Shown: positions 1-8,326, counted from the stretch's first letter. The stretch is DNA of 64,000 nucleotides from Lachnospiraceae bacterium (GCA_910574285.1 CAJTAL010000003.1:62001-126000); one strand, 5' to 3'. Translations and numbers: made by a program. Notes: generated by a model not told the origin, from the sequence alone.

Positions 1-1
1 G

Positions 2-127
2 CTTTTGACTGACGCTATGAGTGAAGCGACGGAGGAAAATTTGCCGGAAAGCATGGAGTTTGAAAAGGATGAGTCTGAGGAAATGGCAGACAATGTGGAA
101 GAAGATGTGCCGGAGCTGATAGAATAA
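2..127 (+). CDS. C-terminal tail of an unidentified protein (5' end outside window)
   Basis: An open frame enters from the left edge and stops at TAA 125-127, giving about 41 residues. The tail is very acidic, with runs such as EATEEN and NVEEDVPELIE, and shows no recognisable domain. A hairpin with a T-run follows 12 bases later, which supports this being the genuine end of a gene. The function cannot be judged from the tail. Confidence 0.6.
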   Translation, partial: LLTDAMSEATEENLPESMEFEKDESEEMADNVEEDVPELIE

Positions 128-139
128 TAGGACTGTAAA

Positions 140-170
140 GAGGAATTGCTGTAAAGCAATTCCTCTTTTT
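140..170 (+). terminator. Rho-independent terminator of the truncated upstream gene
   Basis: A perfect 11-bp inverted repeat (GAGGAATTGCT 140-150 / AGCAATTCCTC 155-165) with loop GTAA is followed by TTTTT at 166-170. It closes the gene ending at 127 and separates it from the ROK gene, whose stop lies 3 bases further on the opposite strand. Confidence 0.9.
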
Positions 171-172
171 CT

Positions 173-1315
173 TTAAGGGGTAGAGGGACAACAGTCCTGA
201 AGATGTTTTTCTATAACTCTTTTCGCGGCGCCGATAGCGGCGGCTTCGTTATGATATTTACCAATTGAGATATAAGAAGTATCCAGATCGAAATTGTTGT
301 ACGCGAGGGTTTTTGCTTTGAGCTCGTCCAGATAGTCTACGAGATATCCGCTTATATCGCCGCCTATAACGATATTACAATCGAATTCCATCCTGATATT
401 TGTCAGGATAACCGCTAACATTTCTAAAAAAATATTCCAATTTTCAACGGTTTTTTCATCTTGACGTTTTAATTGTTCAAAAAAACTAATCAGAGAGTCG
501 CTTTGGCTGCTGGAGAGAAGGGCGTCGATAGAACAATATGCGGCGGCGCACCCTCTTTTTCCACATTCACATTGACGGCCTCCCAAGGATATGATGGAAT
601 GGCCGAAACCACCGGCTTTATAGTAGTCTCCGCGGAAGAAACTTCCATTTGTGTATATGGCGCCGCCGACTGTATAGCCAAGATAAAGATATACCAGATC
701 CTTGGTAGCGCTGTTGATCTCCGAACGGGCGGCGGCAGTGTCGGCGCGTTCAAAATATACAGGATCGGTAATGTTGGAAGAAAAATTACGAAGATCCAGA
801 TTGGATACGTGTAATGCGTGGGATCTAAGAAGTATGTTAAGATCCAGATTCACTGCACCGGGAGTTGCAATGCCTATACCTGTAAGCTTACAGTCGGATA
901 GAGTCTTGGATTCCCGGCATTTTTCGATGAATGAATATATTAAGGTACCAAGATTCGTATAATAGTCCCGATTATTGAAGTAATGCATCGGATATTGTTC
1001 GTAACCAAGCAGATCTCCGTTGAAATCAACCATGGCGCAGCGTATCTTGTTTTTTGTAATCTCAGCTCCTACAGAGCAATAAGATAGAGGTTTAATTGCC
1101 AGCATCTTTGCCCGTCTTCCGCCTGTCGAATTAAATTCTCCCACTTCACATAAGCGATTCTCTTCAAGTAATTCCGTAACATTTTGCAGCACTGTGGGCA
1201 TACTGTATCCTAGCGATGCAGACAATTCCTGACGCGAGGAGTTCTCGTGATTCATGATATAAGATAAGATCCGGAATTTGGTTTGGTATTTGACGTCTTC
1301 ATTTTTTGTCTTCAT
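173..1315 (-). CDS. ROK-family transcriptional repressor
   Basis: 380 residues. An N-terminal winged helix-turn-helix (about residues 12-70, helix containing QELSASLGYSMPTVLQ) is followed by a ROK sugar-kinase-like domain. The family zinc motif is visible as CECGKRGC after a GGFGH segment. ROK regulators usually sense a sugar or sugar phosphate and control the adjacent catabolic genes (family knowledge). The start at 1315 has GGAG 9 bases upstream. The gene is divergent from the TRAP/sulfatase operon, so it is inferred to be its local repressor and probably autoregulated. Ligand unknown; the DNA-binding and ROK folds are clear. Confidence 0.9.
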   Translation of the reverse strand: MKTKNEDVKYQTKFRILSYIMNHENSSRQELSASLGYSMPTVLQNVTELLEENRLCEVGEFNSTGGRRAKMLAIKPLSYCSVGAEITKNKIRCAMVDFNGDLLGYEQYPMHYFNNRDYYTNLGTLIYSFIEKCRESKTLSDCKLTGIGIATPGAVNLDLNILLRSHALHVSNLDLRNFSSNITDPVYFERADTAAARSEINSATKDLVYLYLGYTVGGAIYTNGSFFRGDYYKAGGFGHSIISLGGRQCECGKRGCAAAYCSIDALLSSSQSDSLISFFEQLKRQDEKTVENWNIFLEMLAVILTNIRMEFDCNIVIGGDISGYLVDYLDELKAKTLAYNNFDLDTSYISIGKYHNEAAAIGAAKRVIEKHLQDCCPSTP

Positions 1316-1337
1316 GATTCGGTTCTCCTATATGAAA

Positions 1338-1365
1338 ATTATTCTTTTATTATATCTTTTGTAAA
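1338..1365 (-). promoter_or_regulatory. Promoter of the ROK regulator with candidate operator in the spacer
   Basis: On the minus strand TTTACA (1360-1365) and AATAAT (1338-1343) are separated by 16 bases. The spacer carries the motif ACAAAAG-N4-AATAAAAGA (1343-1362), which recurs in the same place within the divergent TRAP promoter. The region is very AT-rich, so the call is tentative. Confidence 0.5.
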
Positions 1366-1475
1366 AGTATATTAAAATGTTTCTTTCAAAATGTCAATCT
1401 AAAAATATTGTTTTTGACGAAATAAGCAAAATTTCCATATAAATTCAATATTATATAAAAAGATAGATAAAACTA

Positions 1476-1504
1476 TTGACAAAAGTATAAATAAAAGATA
1501 TTAT
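1476..1504 (+). promoter_or_regulatory. Sigma-A promoter of the TRAP/sulfatase operon
   Basis: TTGACA (1476-1481), 17-base spacer, TATTAT (1499-1504). The spacer contains ACAAAAG-N4-AATAAAAGA (from 1479), the motif shared with the divergent ROK promoter, so a repressor bound here would block both. The first gene starts at 1541 behind AGGAGGA (1527-1533). Confidence 0.8.
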
Positions 1505-1540
1505 AAAATAAATAAAAAGCATAAAAAGGAGGAAGAAAGG

Positions 1541-2569
1541 ATGAAGAAACGTACGGCTATATTATTGACGACCGGCATGGTAGGGATATTGTTGGCGGGA
1601 TGTGGAGATTCAAAGACGGGGGACGCAAAAGGAAGCGGATCAGAGAAAAGTGATAAGGTATATGAGATTAAACTTACTTCTAATGACGCGACTACGACAG
1701 TCTGGATGGAAAATATGCAAAAAGCAAGCGACGCGATAAGAGAGCAGACAGACGGAGGCGTAGATATTCAGATCTACGGCAATGGTGAAATGTTAGTGGG
1801 GGACGCAGGTCTGGAGGCTGTTATGAGCGACGCCGCGGTATTTTATTTCGCAGACCCGAATAATTATGGGGACTATGTACCGGAATGGAATACGATTTGT
1901 GCGCCATATCTATGGGATAATTATAAGACGGTAGAAGCTTTCACTCAGACGGATTCTATGAAAAAGATCAATGAAAAGGCTCAGGGCGCGAACGTACATG
2001 CGGTAGGAGACTCCTTTTTCGTAGTTGGAACCAGAGGAGTTATGGCAAATAAACCGGTCGCCGCATTGGAGGATATGAAAAAGCTGACGCTGCGGGTGCC
2101 GAATTCTACTATTTACACGAAGACCTTCGAGGCGCTGGGATGTAATTATCAGGCGATGGATATGTCCGCGACCTATAATGCATTGGAAACAGGTATGATC
2201 GACGGATGTGAGAATACATCTGGAAACTTTGTAAATAATAAAATTGCAGATTCTATTTCTACGCCTTATTATTCACTTACCAATCATATGGTCTGCGTTG
2301 TAGCCTTATGCTGCGGGCAGGGGTATTGGGATACGCTTCCCACAGAGTATCAGGAAATTATAACAAAAGAATTTGGAAAATGTATTGCGGAAAGTAATGA
2401 GACGGTAGGAAATAACGAAGAAGAAAACCGTAAAAAACTGGAGGATTCAGGAGTCGAGATCGTTGAAATTGAAGATTTATCAGCTTTTCAGGAAGCGGTT
2501 CTTCCGTATTGCGAGACGCTGGAAGGATGGGACGAGATTTCCTCGGAGGTTAATAACCTAAAGGAATAG
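1541..2569 (+). CDS. TRAP transporter solute-binding lipoprotein (DctP family)
   Basis: 342 residues with a lipoprotein signal peptide: basic MKKR, hydrophobic core and lipobox LAGC with Cys21 as the lipidated residue. The mature part reads as a DctP-type (TRAP periplasmic family) binding protein, including the segment around GMIDGCENTSGNF that lines the ligand-binding region in this family. It would capture an acidic solute outside the membrane and hand it to the DctQ/DctM permease encoded directly downstream. TRAP ligands are typically carboxylates or sulfonates (family knowledge); the neighbouring sulfatase suggests a sulfated or de-sulfated sugar acid. First gene of the operon; excellent ribosome binding site. 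Confidence 0.92.
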   Translation: MKKRTAILLTTGMVGILLAGCGDSKTGDAKGSGSEKSDKVYEIKLTSNDATTTVWMENMQKASDAIREQTDGGVDIQIYGNGEMLVGDAGLEAVMSDAAVFYFADPNNYGDYVPEWNTICAPYLWDNYKTVEAFTQTDSMKKINEKAQGANVHAVGDSFFVVGTRGVMANKPVAALEDMKKLTLRVPNSTIYTKTFEALGCNYQAMDMSATYNALETGMIDGCENTSGNFVNNKIADSISTPYYSLTNHMVCVVALCCGQGYWDTLPTEYQEIITKEFGKCIAESNETVGNNEEENRKKLEDSGVEIVEIEDLSAFQEAVLPYCETLEGWDEISSEVNNLKE

Positions 2570-2593
2570 CGGCGTATCTGAGGAGGAATTTGG

Positions 2594-3082
2594 ATGAAAG
2601 AGCCTGTAGTAGTAATAGACAAAATAATTAATGCAATAGGCGCGGCGATGCTTTTTTTCATGATCGGGTTATCTGCGTTTAATATCGCCTGCAACTGGTT
2701 AACGGGCAAGCGGTTCGGACAAGTGGAAGAGTTGGTTTTGTGCTGTTTTGTCTGGCTGGTTTATATTGGGATGGGTTCCTTGTATCGTACGAAGGAGCAT
2801 ATCAGTGTAAGTTTTCTGGTCCAGATGATGCCGGAAAAGATGCAGAAAGCTATATCGGTGGTAGATGATATCGTTATGTTTGCAGGCTCCTGTGTAATAG
2901 CATATTATGCATGGGAGCTGACGGTAAGGAGTGTTGATAAGTATACGGCGACTTTGAAGCTCCAATACTGCTATATTGATATAGCGGTAGTATTAGGATT
3001 TCTTTATATCATTATAGATTTAGCATGCAAATTTGCTAAATGTATAAGGAGAAACATGCATAAGACAGGGGGTGCTTTATGA
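2594..3082 (+). CDS. TRAP transporter small permease subunit (DctQ family)
   Basis: 162 residues, predicted four transmembrane helices, a typical size for DctQ. It starts 24 bases after the binding protein with an AGGAGGA site at 2580-2586, and its stop overlaps the ATG of the large permease in an ATGA arrangement, indicating translational coupling. DctQ subunits scaffold the large ion-coupled subunit. The family is recognised from membrane topology, size and operon position; sequence conservation in DctQ is low. Confidence 0.88.
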   Translation: MKEPVVVIDKIINAIGAAMLFFMIGLSAFNIACNWLTGKRFGQVEELVLCCFVWLVYIGMGSLYRTKEHISVSFLVQMMPEKMQKAISVVDDIVMFAGSCVIAYYAWELTVRSVDKYTATLKLQYCYIDIAVVLGFLYIIIDLACKFAKCIRRNMHKTGGAL

Positions 3083-4365
3083 TATATCTTCCGTTTATTG
3101 TTTCATTTGTCTTGATGTTTATGAATGTTCCGGTAGCCGTCTCCTTAATTATTGGAAGTTTTATATATTTTGGATTTCTGACAGATACGATGGGGCTTAC
3201 GAATGTTATCCAGAATCTGATTTCTTCTAATATGTCTACCGGTTTGTTGGCGCTGCCGTTTTTCGTCATGATCGGCGTCGTCATGAATTATGCGGGAATT
3301 ACCAAAAGACTTCTGCATTTTTGCGATACTCTGGTTGGACATAAGACGGGAGGACTTGCGCATGTAAACGTGCTGCTGAGTACGTTGAATGGAGGGATAT
3401 GCGGGTCTGGGGCGGCCGACGCCGCGGTACAATGTAAAATACTTGTACCGGAAATGGAAAAGAGAGGATATCCAAAAGATTTTTCGGCCGCGGTTACGGC
3501 AGCGAGCGGATTGATTGCGCCGATTATCCCTCCGGGAAATCTGATGATTTTATATGGAGTCATGGCAAGCTGTTCGGTGAGCAGAATGTTCGTAGCGGGA
3601 TACGTGCCGGGAATACTCATGTGCGCATTGGAAATGGCGATCGTCTCGGTAATTTCCCACAAACGGGGTTATGCCCCGTCAAGGGAGAAGAAAGCGTCAA
3701 TAAAAGAAATATTCCTGGCTTTGTTACAGAGTATCTGGGCGATCTTGATAGCGGTCGTGTTGGTAATAGGAGTGAGATTTGGGATTTTTACGATTACGGA
3801 GGGAGCGGTCGTAGTTATTCTAATGAGTATGTTTGTCGGCCTGTTTGTATACAAGGAGTTAAAGTGGAAGGATTTTCCGGGGATGTTTGTCGAATCCTTC
3901 CGGCAGACGTCGTCGATTATGATGATGATTATTGGAGCGATCTGTTTCGGTACGTATCTTAGCTGGGCGAGAATTCCACAGTCGATAGCGCAGGCGTTGA
4001 TGTCTGTTTCTACTAATCCGGCAGTGTTTATGATTATATCAATGCTTCTGGTGTTGTTCTTCGGCATGCTATTAGACGGGACGGCGCTGCTGATGATTAT
4101 GACTCCGCTGCTTTGGCCGGTAGCCCAGATGTATGGGATTAATGTGTATGCATTCGGTATCTTGATGATACTTAATGCGTCGGTAGGGTCGCTGACGCCG
4201 CCTGTCGGAGGGCTGATGTATGTCTGCTGCAATATGACGGGAGTCAGTATACCGGCGTTTGTTAAACAGGCGCTGCCGTTTATCGTGGGACTGTTGATTC
4301 TGTTGATAATTCTTATGCTATGTCCACAGATTATAACATGGCTTCCTGATTTGGTTTATGCATAG
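3079..4365 (+). CDS. TRAP transporter large permease subunit (DctM family)
   Basis: 428 residues, about a dozen hydrophobic helices, typical DctM length. The conserved segments GGICGSGAADAAVQCKILVP and IAPIIPPGNLMILYG are characteristic of the DctM family, which couples solute import to sodium or proton entry. It overlaps dctQ by 4 bases. The sulfatase begins 15 bases downstream, so transporter and enzyme are probably on one transcript. Confidence 0.93.
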   Translation: MIYLPFIVSFVLMFMNVPVAVSLIIGSFIYFGFLTDTMGLTNVIQNLISSNMSTGLLALPFFVMIGVVMNYAGITKRLLHFCDTLVGHKTGGLAHVNVLLSTLNGGICGSGAADAAVQCKILVPEMEKRGYPKDFSAAVTAASGLIAPIIPPGNLMILYGVMASCSVSRMFVAGYVPGILMCALEMAIVSVISHKRGYAPSREKKASIKEIFLALLQSIWAILIAVVLVIGVRFGIFTITEGAVVVILMSMFVGLFVYKELKWKDFPGMFVESFRQTSSIMMMIIGAICFGTYLSWARIPQSIAQALMSVSTNPAVFMIISMLLVLFFGMLLDGTALLMIMTPLLWPVAQMYGINVYAFGILMILNASVGSLTPPVGGLMYVCCNMTGVSIPAFVKQALPFIVGLLILLIILMLCPQIITWLPDLVYA

Positions 4366-4380
4366 AGAGAGGGAGAAAAT

Positions 4381-5862
4381 ATGGATAAAAAGACATTGAA
4401 CGTTGTATGGTTTTGTACAGACCAGCAGAGATATGATACGATTTCCTGCATGGGAAATCAACATTTACGTACGCCTAATATAGACCGTCTGGCGGAGGAA
4501 GGAACGATGTTTACAAGGGCATATACGCAGTGCCCGATCTGTACTCCGAGCAGGGCAAGTTTTCTTACCGGACGATATCCGACCTGTACCAGAGCGTTCT
4601 ATAATGGGAACGAGAGTTTTTCAAAAGACGAGGTTTTGATTACGAAGTTGCTGGCAGATCAGGGATATACTTGCGGATTGACGGGGAAACTTCACTTGAC
4701 GGCCGCGGAAGGAAGAATGGAGGAGAGATGCGAGGACGGTTATTCGTCGATGCAGTGGAGCCATCATCCTCATGATGATTGGCCCGAGGGAGTGAATAAG
4801 TATCAGGCATGGCTGAAAGAACAGGGAATAGACTGGAAGGAGGTTTACGGGGGCAGATATACAAGTATGTCCAAATGGCCGCCGACAGAGAATCCGGGAT
4901 TTCATGGAAAGGAAGTCGGCGTATGTCCTGAGATTCATCAGACGACCTGGTGTGTGTCAGAAGCGATAGAATTTATTGAAAAGAATAAAGAGAAAGAAAA
5001 AGGCTGGCTGATCAGTATTAATCCATTTGATCCGCATCCTCCGTTAGATCCGCCCCAGGAGTATAAAGACCGCCTGAATATAGACGATATGCCGCTGCCT
5101 CTGTGGAAAGAGGGAGAATTGGATAACAAACCGGATATTCAGAAGCATGACTACATAGCAGGGGGACAGAATGGAGGTACGGACAGTATTATAGGTATGT
5201 CGGATGAGGATAAGCGTGAAAAGTTCCGGGATTATTACGCGGAAATTGAATTGATTGACGATCAGCTTGGACGGTTGCTGGATTATCTGGATGAGAACGG
5301 ACTTAGAGAAAATACCGTTGTGGTATTTATGAGCGATCATGGCGAGATGAGCGGAGACCATGGATTATATTGGAAAGGCGCATATTTCTACGAAGCCTTG
5401 ACACACGTGCCGTTAATTTTCTCGTGCCCCGGATACATTAAGGAGGGACTTGTGAGCGATGCATTGGTGGAATTAGTGGATATTGCTCCAACGTTATGCG
5501 AATTATTAGGATATGAAGTTCCGTATTATATGCAGGGAAAGAGCTTAAAGAAGCTTTTGTGCGGGGAGTGTAGACCAGATTATCATAAAGACGCTGTGTA
5601 CTGTGAATTTTATAGTTGTCTTGTCGGCTGTCACGATGATATCTTTGCAACAATGTATTTTGATGGAAGGTTCAAGATCATAAACTATCATGGAAAAAAT
5701 TATGGTGAGTTATATGATTTGGAAAAAGATCCTGATGAGTATGACAATCTCTGGCAGAGAAAAGAGTACCAAGACTTAAAAAATGCTTTAATTATCAAGA
5801 ATTTTGATCAGGCGATTCTAAATACCCGTGATTTTTCGATGCATCGCATTTATACATACTAG
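4381..5862 (+). CDS. Cys-type sulfatase (cytoplasmic arylsulfatase-like hydrolase)
   Basis: 493 residues, alkaline phosphatase-superfamily sulfatase. The formylglycine signature C54-T-P-S-R58 lies in CPICTPSRASFLTGR, so Cys54 would be converted to formylglycine. Metal-binding elements are visible near residues 12-18 (TDQQRYD) and in MSDHGEMSGDHGLYWKG. There is no signal peptide, so it is predicted to act on imported substrate in the cytoplasm, fitting its position 15 bases after the TRAP genes. The activating enzyme is encoded just downstream on the other strand. The exact sulfate ester cannot be told from sequence. Confidence 0.93.
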   Translation: MDKKTLNVVWFCTDQQRYDTISCMGNQHLRTPNIDRLAEEGTMFTRAYTQCPICTPSRASFLTGRYPTCTRAFYNGNESFSKDEVLITKLLADQGYTCGLTGKLHLTAAEGRMEERCEDGYSSMQWSHHPHDDWPEGVNKYQAWLKEQGIDWKEVYGGRYTSMSKWPPTENPGFHGKEVGVCPEIHQTTWCVSEAIEFIEKNKEKEKGWLISINPFDPHPPLDPPQEYKDRLNIDDMPLPLWKEGELDNKPDIQKHDYIAGGQNGGTDSIIGMSDEDKREKFRDYYAEIELIDDQLGRLLDYLDENGLRENTVVVFMSDHGEMSGDHGLYWKGAYFYEALTHVPLIFSCPGYIKEGLVSDALVELVDIAPTLCELLGYEVPYYMQGKSLKKLLCGECRPDYHKDAVYCEFYSCLVGCHDDIFATMYFDGRFKIINYHGKNYGELYDLEKDPDEYDNLWQRKEYQDLKNALIIKNFDQAILNTRDFSMHRIYTY

Positions 5863-5900
5863 TGCGCTGTACTAACCGCATTATATTTTTCTGAAAGGAA

Positions 5901-5936
5901 TCGAGCAGGAGATGTTCATCAAGGATCTCCTGCTCG
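5901..5936. terminator. Hairpin between convergent sulfatase and maturase genes
   Basis: A perfect 12-bp inverted repeat (TCGAGCAGGAGA 5901-5912 / TCTCCTGCTCGA 5925-5936) lies between the two convergent stop codons. T-runs are short on both sides (TTT at 5938-5940 on plus), so it is a probable but weak bidirectional terminator. Confidence 0.6.
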
Positions 5937-5954
5937 ATTTGGTTGACGGCCTCT

Positions 5955-7067
5955 TTACAAAGTTCTTTGGATTTGCTTTGCGATATCCAGCATCCGGGGC
6001 AAACATGCGTCAAAGAACATCTGATAAGAGCGGCAGAAATATTGGCGGTAGTTGTTTGCATCCAAACGTGTTCTGCGGCAGCCGCCCCGGCATAGATACT
6101 GATATTGGCACTGACCGCATTCTTTGCTGTGGTTTATGGATGATTCGATGAATTTGATCTGGTTTCGGACATTGTCTATTTCTTCGATTGAATCTGTGAG
6201 GAGATTCCCTAATTTATATGAATCGAGAACATAGAAATCACAAGGATATACAGAGCCGTCTGCTTCTACGACATACTGCGCGCCGCAGATTCCTCTCATA
6301 TCGCAGGATTCCGGAGGCTGTCCAAGGAGAATGGCGATGTAGTTTTCGAACTGCCGGATAAAAGGCTGTTGTCCCAGACGCAAGTCCTCGTACCACAGCT
6401 CGAACAGGTCGATCAGGAATTGCCCGTAAGTCTCCGGGGTTAAAGAGTAATCTTGTTCGCCGGGGACAGTATCTAACGGGTCCAGGCAGGCGATAAATTG
6501 AAGGTATGAAAGATGATTCTTTTTATAGAATTTGTAATTTCTTTTGATCATTGGTGCGGTTGCACGATTGACTACAGACAATATGTTGAATGAAACGTCT
6601 GATCTTTGTAACAGCTCAATGTTATGCATTACATTGGAAAAGCTTCCCTCTCCGGACAGGTTTTTGCGGTAGAGGTCGTGAGTCTTTGGCCCGCCGTCTA
6701 AAGAAACGCCGACTAGAAAATCATGTTTTTTAAAAAAGGCGGCCCATTCTTCGTCAAGTTGATAACCGTTTGTTTGGATTGTGTTATGGATCGCGACATG
6801 ATTGATATTGTATTCTTGCTGGAATTCGATGGATTTTTCAAAGAAAGCAAGTCCGCTTAAGGTGGGTTCTCCGCCCTGATAAGCGAAAGTACAGTCTCGT
6901 TCCGCGTATGCAAGCGCTTTTTGTATGACGGCTCTAAGGGTATCCTCTGTCATAAAGCCATAAGAGGAATGCTCGCGTTTTGACATAGCGTCGTAATAAA
7001 AGCAATACTTGCACCGCAGATTGCAGTTGCCGGAGGATGGTTTAATTAATAAGTTAATTGGCGGCAT
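5955..7067 (-). CDS. Anaerobic sulfatase-maturating radical SAM enzyme (anSME)
   Basis: 370 residues. The radical SAM cluster motif is C15-x3-C19-x2-C22 (SGNCNLRCKYCFYYD), and a Cys-rich SPASM region near the C terminus (CDMRGICGAQYVVEADGSVYPCDFY, then CGQCQYQYLCRGGC) would bind two auxiliary 4Fe-4S clusters. This architecture oxidises the active-site Cys or Ser of sulfatases to formylglycine without oxygen (established for anSMEs). Its convergent placement next to a Cys-type sulfatase identifies the likely client. The start at 7067 has AAGGAG 9 bases upstream. Confidence 0.92.
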   Translation of the reverse strand: MPPINLLIKPSSGNCNLRCKYCFYYDAMSKREHSSYGFMTEDTLRAVIQKALAYAERDCTFAYQGGEPTLSGLAFFEKSIEFQQEYNINHVAIHNTIQTNGYQLDEEWAAFFKKHDFLVGVSLDGGPKTHDLYRKNLSGEGSFSNVMHNIELLQRSDVSFNILSVVNRATAPMIKRNYKFYKKNHLSYLQFIACLDPLDTVPGEQDYSLTPETYGQFLIDLFELWYEDLRLGQQPFIRQFENYIAILLGQPPESCDMRGICGAQYVVEADGSVYPCDFYVLDSYKLGNLLTDSIEEIDNVRNQIKFIESSINHSKECGQCQYQYLCRGGCRRTRLDANNYRQYFCRSYQMFFDACLPRMLDIAKQIQRTL

Positions 7068-7162
7068 AGAGAATCTCCTTTATAGTCAGATTGATTTTCT
7101 TCTATTATAACACAAGGTGATGGATTCTTATTGATTATTTTAATAAAAAGGAGGAGACGGCA

Positions 7163-7936
7163 GTGTTTATTTTATGTATATTGGTTTGTTTTTTGGCGTC
7201 GACAGTGGGCGCTGTCTGCGGTATAGGGGGAGGCATTATCATAAAGCCGGTTCTGGAGGCGTTTCAGATTATGGAGATCCCGGCGCTTCAATTTTTATCA
7301 GGCTGCGCGGTATGGTCAATGTCCGCGTATTCTGTCATAAAAAGCAGAGTAAGCAATGAGACCCAGGCGGAGCCCGGAAGCAGAACAATGCTTGCTCTTG
7401 GCGCGGCGATGGGAGGCGCAGCCGGGAGAAAACTGTTTGCAATTGCTTTGCAGACGTCTGAAAACAGCGGACAGGTGGGCAGGATTCAGGCGGGAGGTCT
7501 TTTGGCGGTTACAGTGGGAACGCTACTCTACGCCTTTTATAAAGAAAAAATTAGGACGTTTCATATTGTGAATTCCGGAGCTTGTGTTCTGATCGGCGGT
7601 ATTCTCGGAATGCTGTCCGCCTTTTTGGGAATAGGCGGGGGGCCGGTTAATCTGGTAGTTTTATTCTTTTTCTTTTCTATGAGCACCAAGGCCGCAGTGG
7701 AAAGTTCCCTATATATTATCTTCTTTTCTCAGAGTATCAGCTTATTCCTGACTGTTCTCGCAGGAGTTGGAAGCGTCGATTTTTTGATGTTAATCTTGAT
7801 GTGCGGCGGAGGGATTGCAGGAGGAATATGCGGCCGTTCTTTGAATAAAAAAATGTCGGACGAGACCGTTGATAGATTGTTTATCGCGCTGATGGTTATT
7901 CTTATAGGAGTCTGCGTTTATAATCTTAGAGATTGA
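7163..7936 (+). CDS. TSUP (TauE/SafE, DUF81) family permease
   Basis: 257 residues, mostly hydrophobic, with the duplicated Gly-rich family motif: GAVCGIGGGIIIKPVL near the N terminus and SAFLGIGGGPVNLVVL in the second half. GTG start at 7163 behind AAGGAGGAGA. Family members move sulfite, sulfonates, sulfoacetate or other sulfur anions across the membrane (family knowledge). Position beside a sulfatase and its maturase suggests export of sulfate-derived anions, an inference only. It may have its own promoter, divergent from the maturase gene. Confidence 0.88.
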   Translation: MFILCILVCFLASTVGAVCGIGGGIIIKPVLEAFQIMEIPALQFLSGCAVWSMSAYSVIKSRVSNETQAEPGSRTMLALGAAMGGAAGRKLFAIALQTSENSGQVGRIQAGGLLAVTVGTLLYAFYKEKIRTFHIVNSGACVLIGGILGMLSAFLGIGGGPVNLVVLFFFFSMSTKAAVESSLYIIFFSQSISLFLTVLAGVGSVDFLMLILMCGGGIAGGICGRSLNKKMSDETVDRLFIALMVILIGVCVYNLRD

Positions 7937-7954
7937 GTCGGTTTTTAACAAAAG

Positions 7955-8012
7955 TGATTGTCAATTGAAGTAATGAGAAAATTTCTCAATAACGATATTG
8001 ACAATCATTTTT
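7955..8012 (+). terminator. Large symmetric palindrome with T-run after the TSUP gene
   Basis: Two nested inverted repeats share one centre at 7981: an outer perfect 11-bp pair (TGATTGTCAAT 7955-7965 / ATTGACAATCA 7997-8007) and an inner perfect pair TGAGAAA-A-TTTCTCA (7974-7988). TTTTT follows at 8008-8012, so it can act as a terminator for the TSUP gene. The right arm also supplies the -35 and Fur box of the next promoter, so it may be a dual-purpose element. Confidence 0.55.
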
Positions 8013-8053
8013 AATTGGAATAAAATACAATATGTAAATGATAATCAATCTCA
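7998..8053 (+). promoter_or_regulatory. Fur-regulated promoter of the feo operon
   Basis: TTGACA (7998-8003), 17-base spacer, TAAAAT (8021-8026). Two Fur-type 7-1-7 boxes flank the start site: 7999-8013 matches TGATAATCATTATCA at 12 of 15 positions and overlaps the -35; 8039-8053 matches at 13 of 15 and lies just downstream of the expected transcription start. Iron-loaded Fur should shut the operon off. Confidence 0.8.
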
Positions 8054-8070
8054 TTCAAGAGAGGCGAGCG

Positions 8071-8313
8071 ATGGAACAGGAAGATAAAGTGAAAGCCGTA
8101 ATCCGGCAGTTGAAAGAAAATGGTTACAGAATCACTGCGCAGAGGAAGATGCTGCTGGAAATCATATTGGAGAATCAATATTCTTCCTGTAAGGAAATCT
8201 ATTTTGCGGCGAAAGAAAGAGATCACAAGGTGGGGATGGCGACCGTATATCGGATGGTGCAGCTATTGGAGGATATGGAGCTGATACATAAAGAGATGGC
8301 AGTACGTTTGTAA
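8071..8313 (+). CDS. Truncated Fur-family protein (winged-helix domain only)
   Basis: 80 residues when started at ATG 8071, which has a GAGAGG site; the in-frame ATG at 8038 lies inside the Fur box and has no ribosome binding site. The sequence matches the N-terminal DNA-binding half of Fur/PerR proteins: RITAQRKMLLEIIL, then GMATVYRMVQLLEDMELIHK as the recognition region. Normal family members are about 130-150 residues; here the metal-binding and dimerisation domain and the CxxC zinc pairs are absent. The stop is followed directly by the feoA ribosome binding site, so this looks like a settled short form and not a recent frameshift. Probable feo-linked regulator; mechanism unclear. Confidence 0.8.
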   Translation: MEQEDKVKAVIRQLKENGYRITAQRKMLLEIILENQYSSCKEIYFAAKERDHKVGMATVYRMVQLLEDMELIHKEMAVRL

Positions 8314-8326
8314 AGGAGGGAGCAGG

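Noticed and set aside
8038-8070. Earlier in-frame ATG for the Fur-like gene
   Set aside because: It lies at the edge of the Fur box, has no ribosome binding site and adds residues not typical of the family; ATG 8071 has a site.
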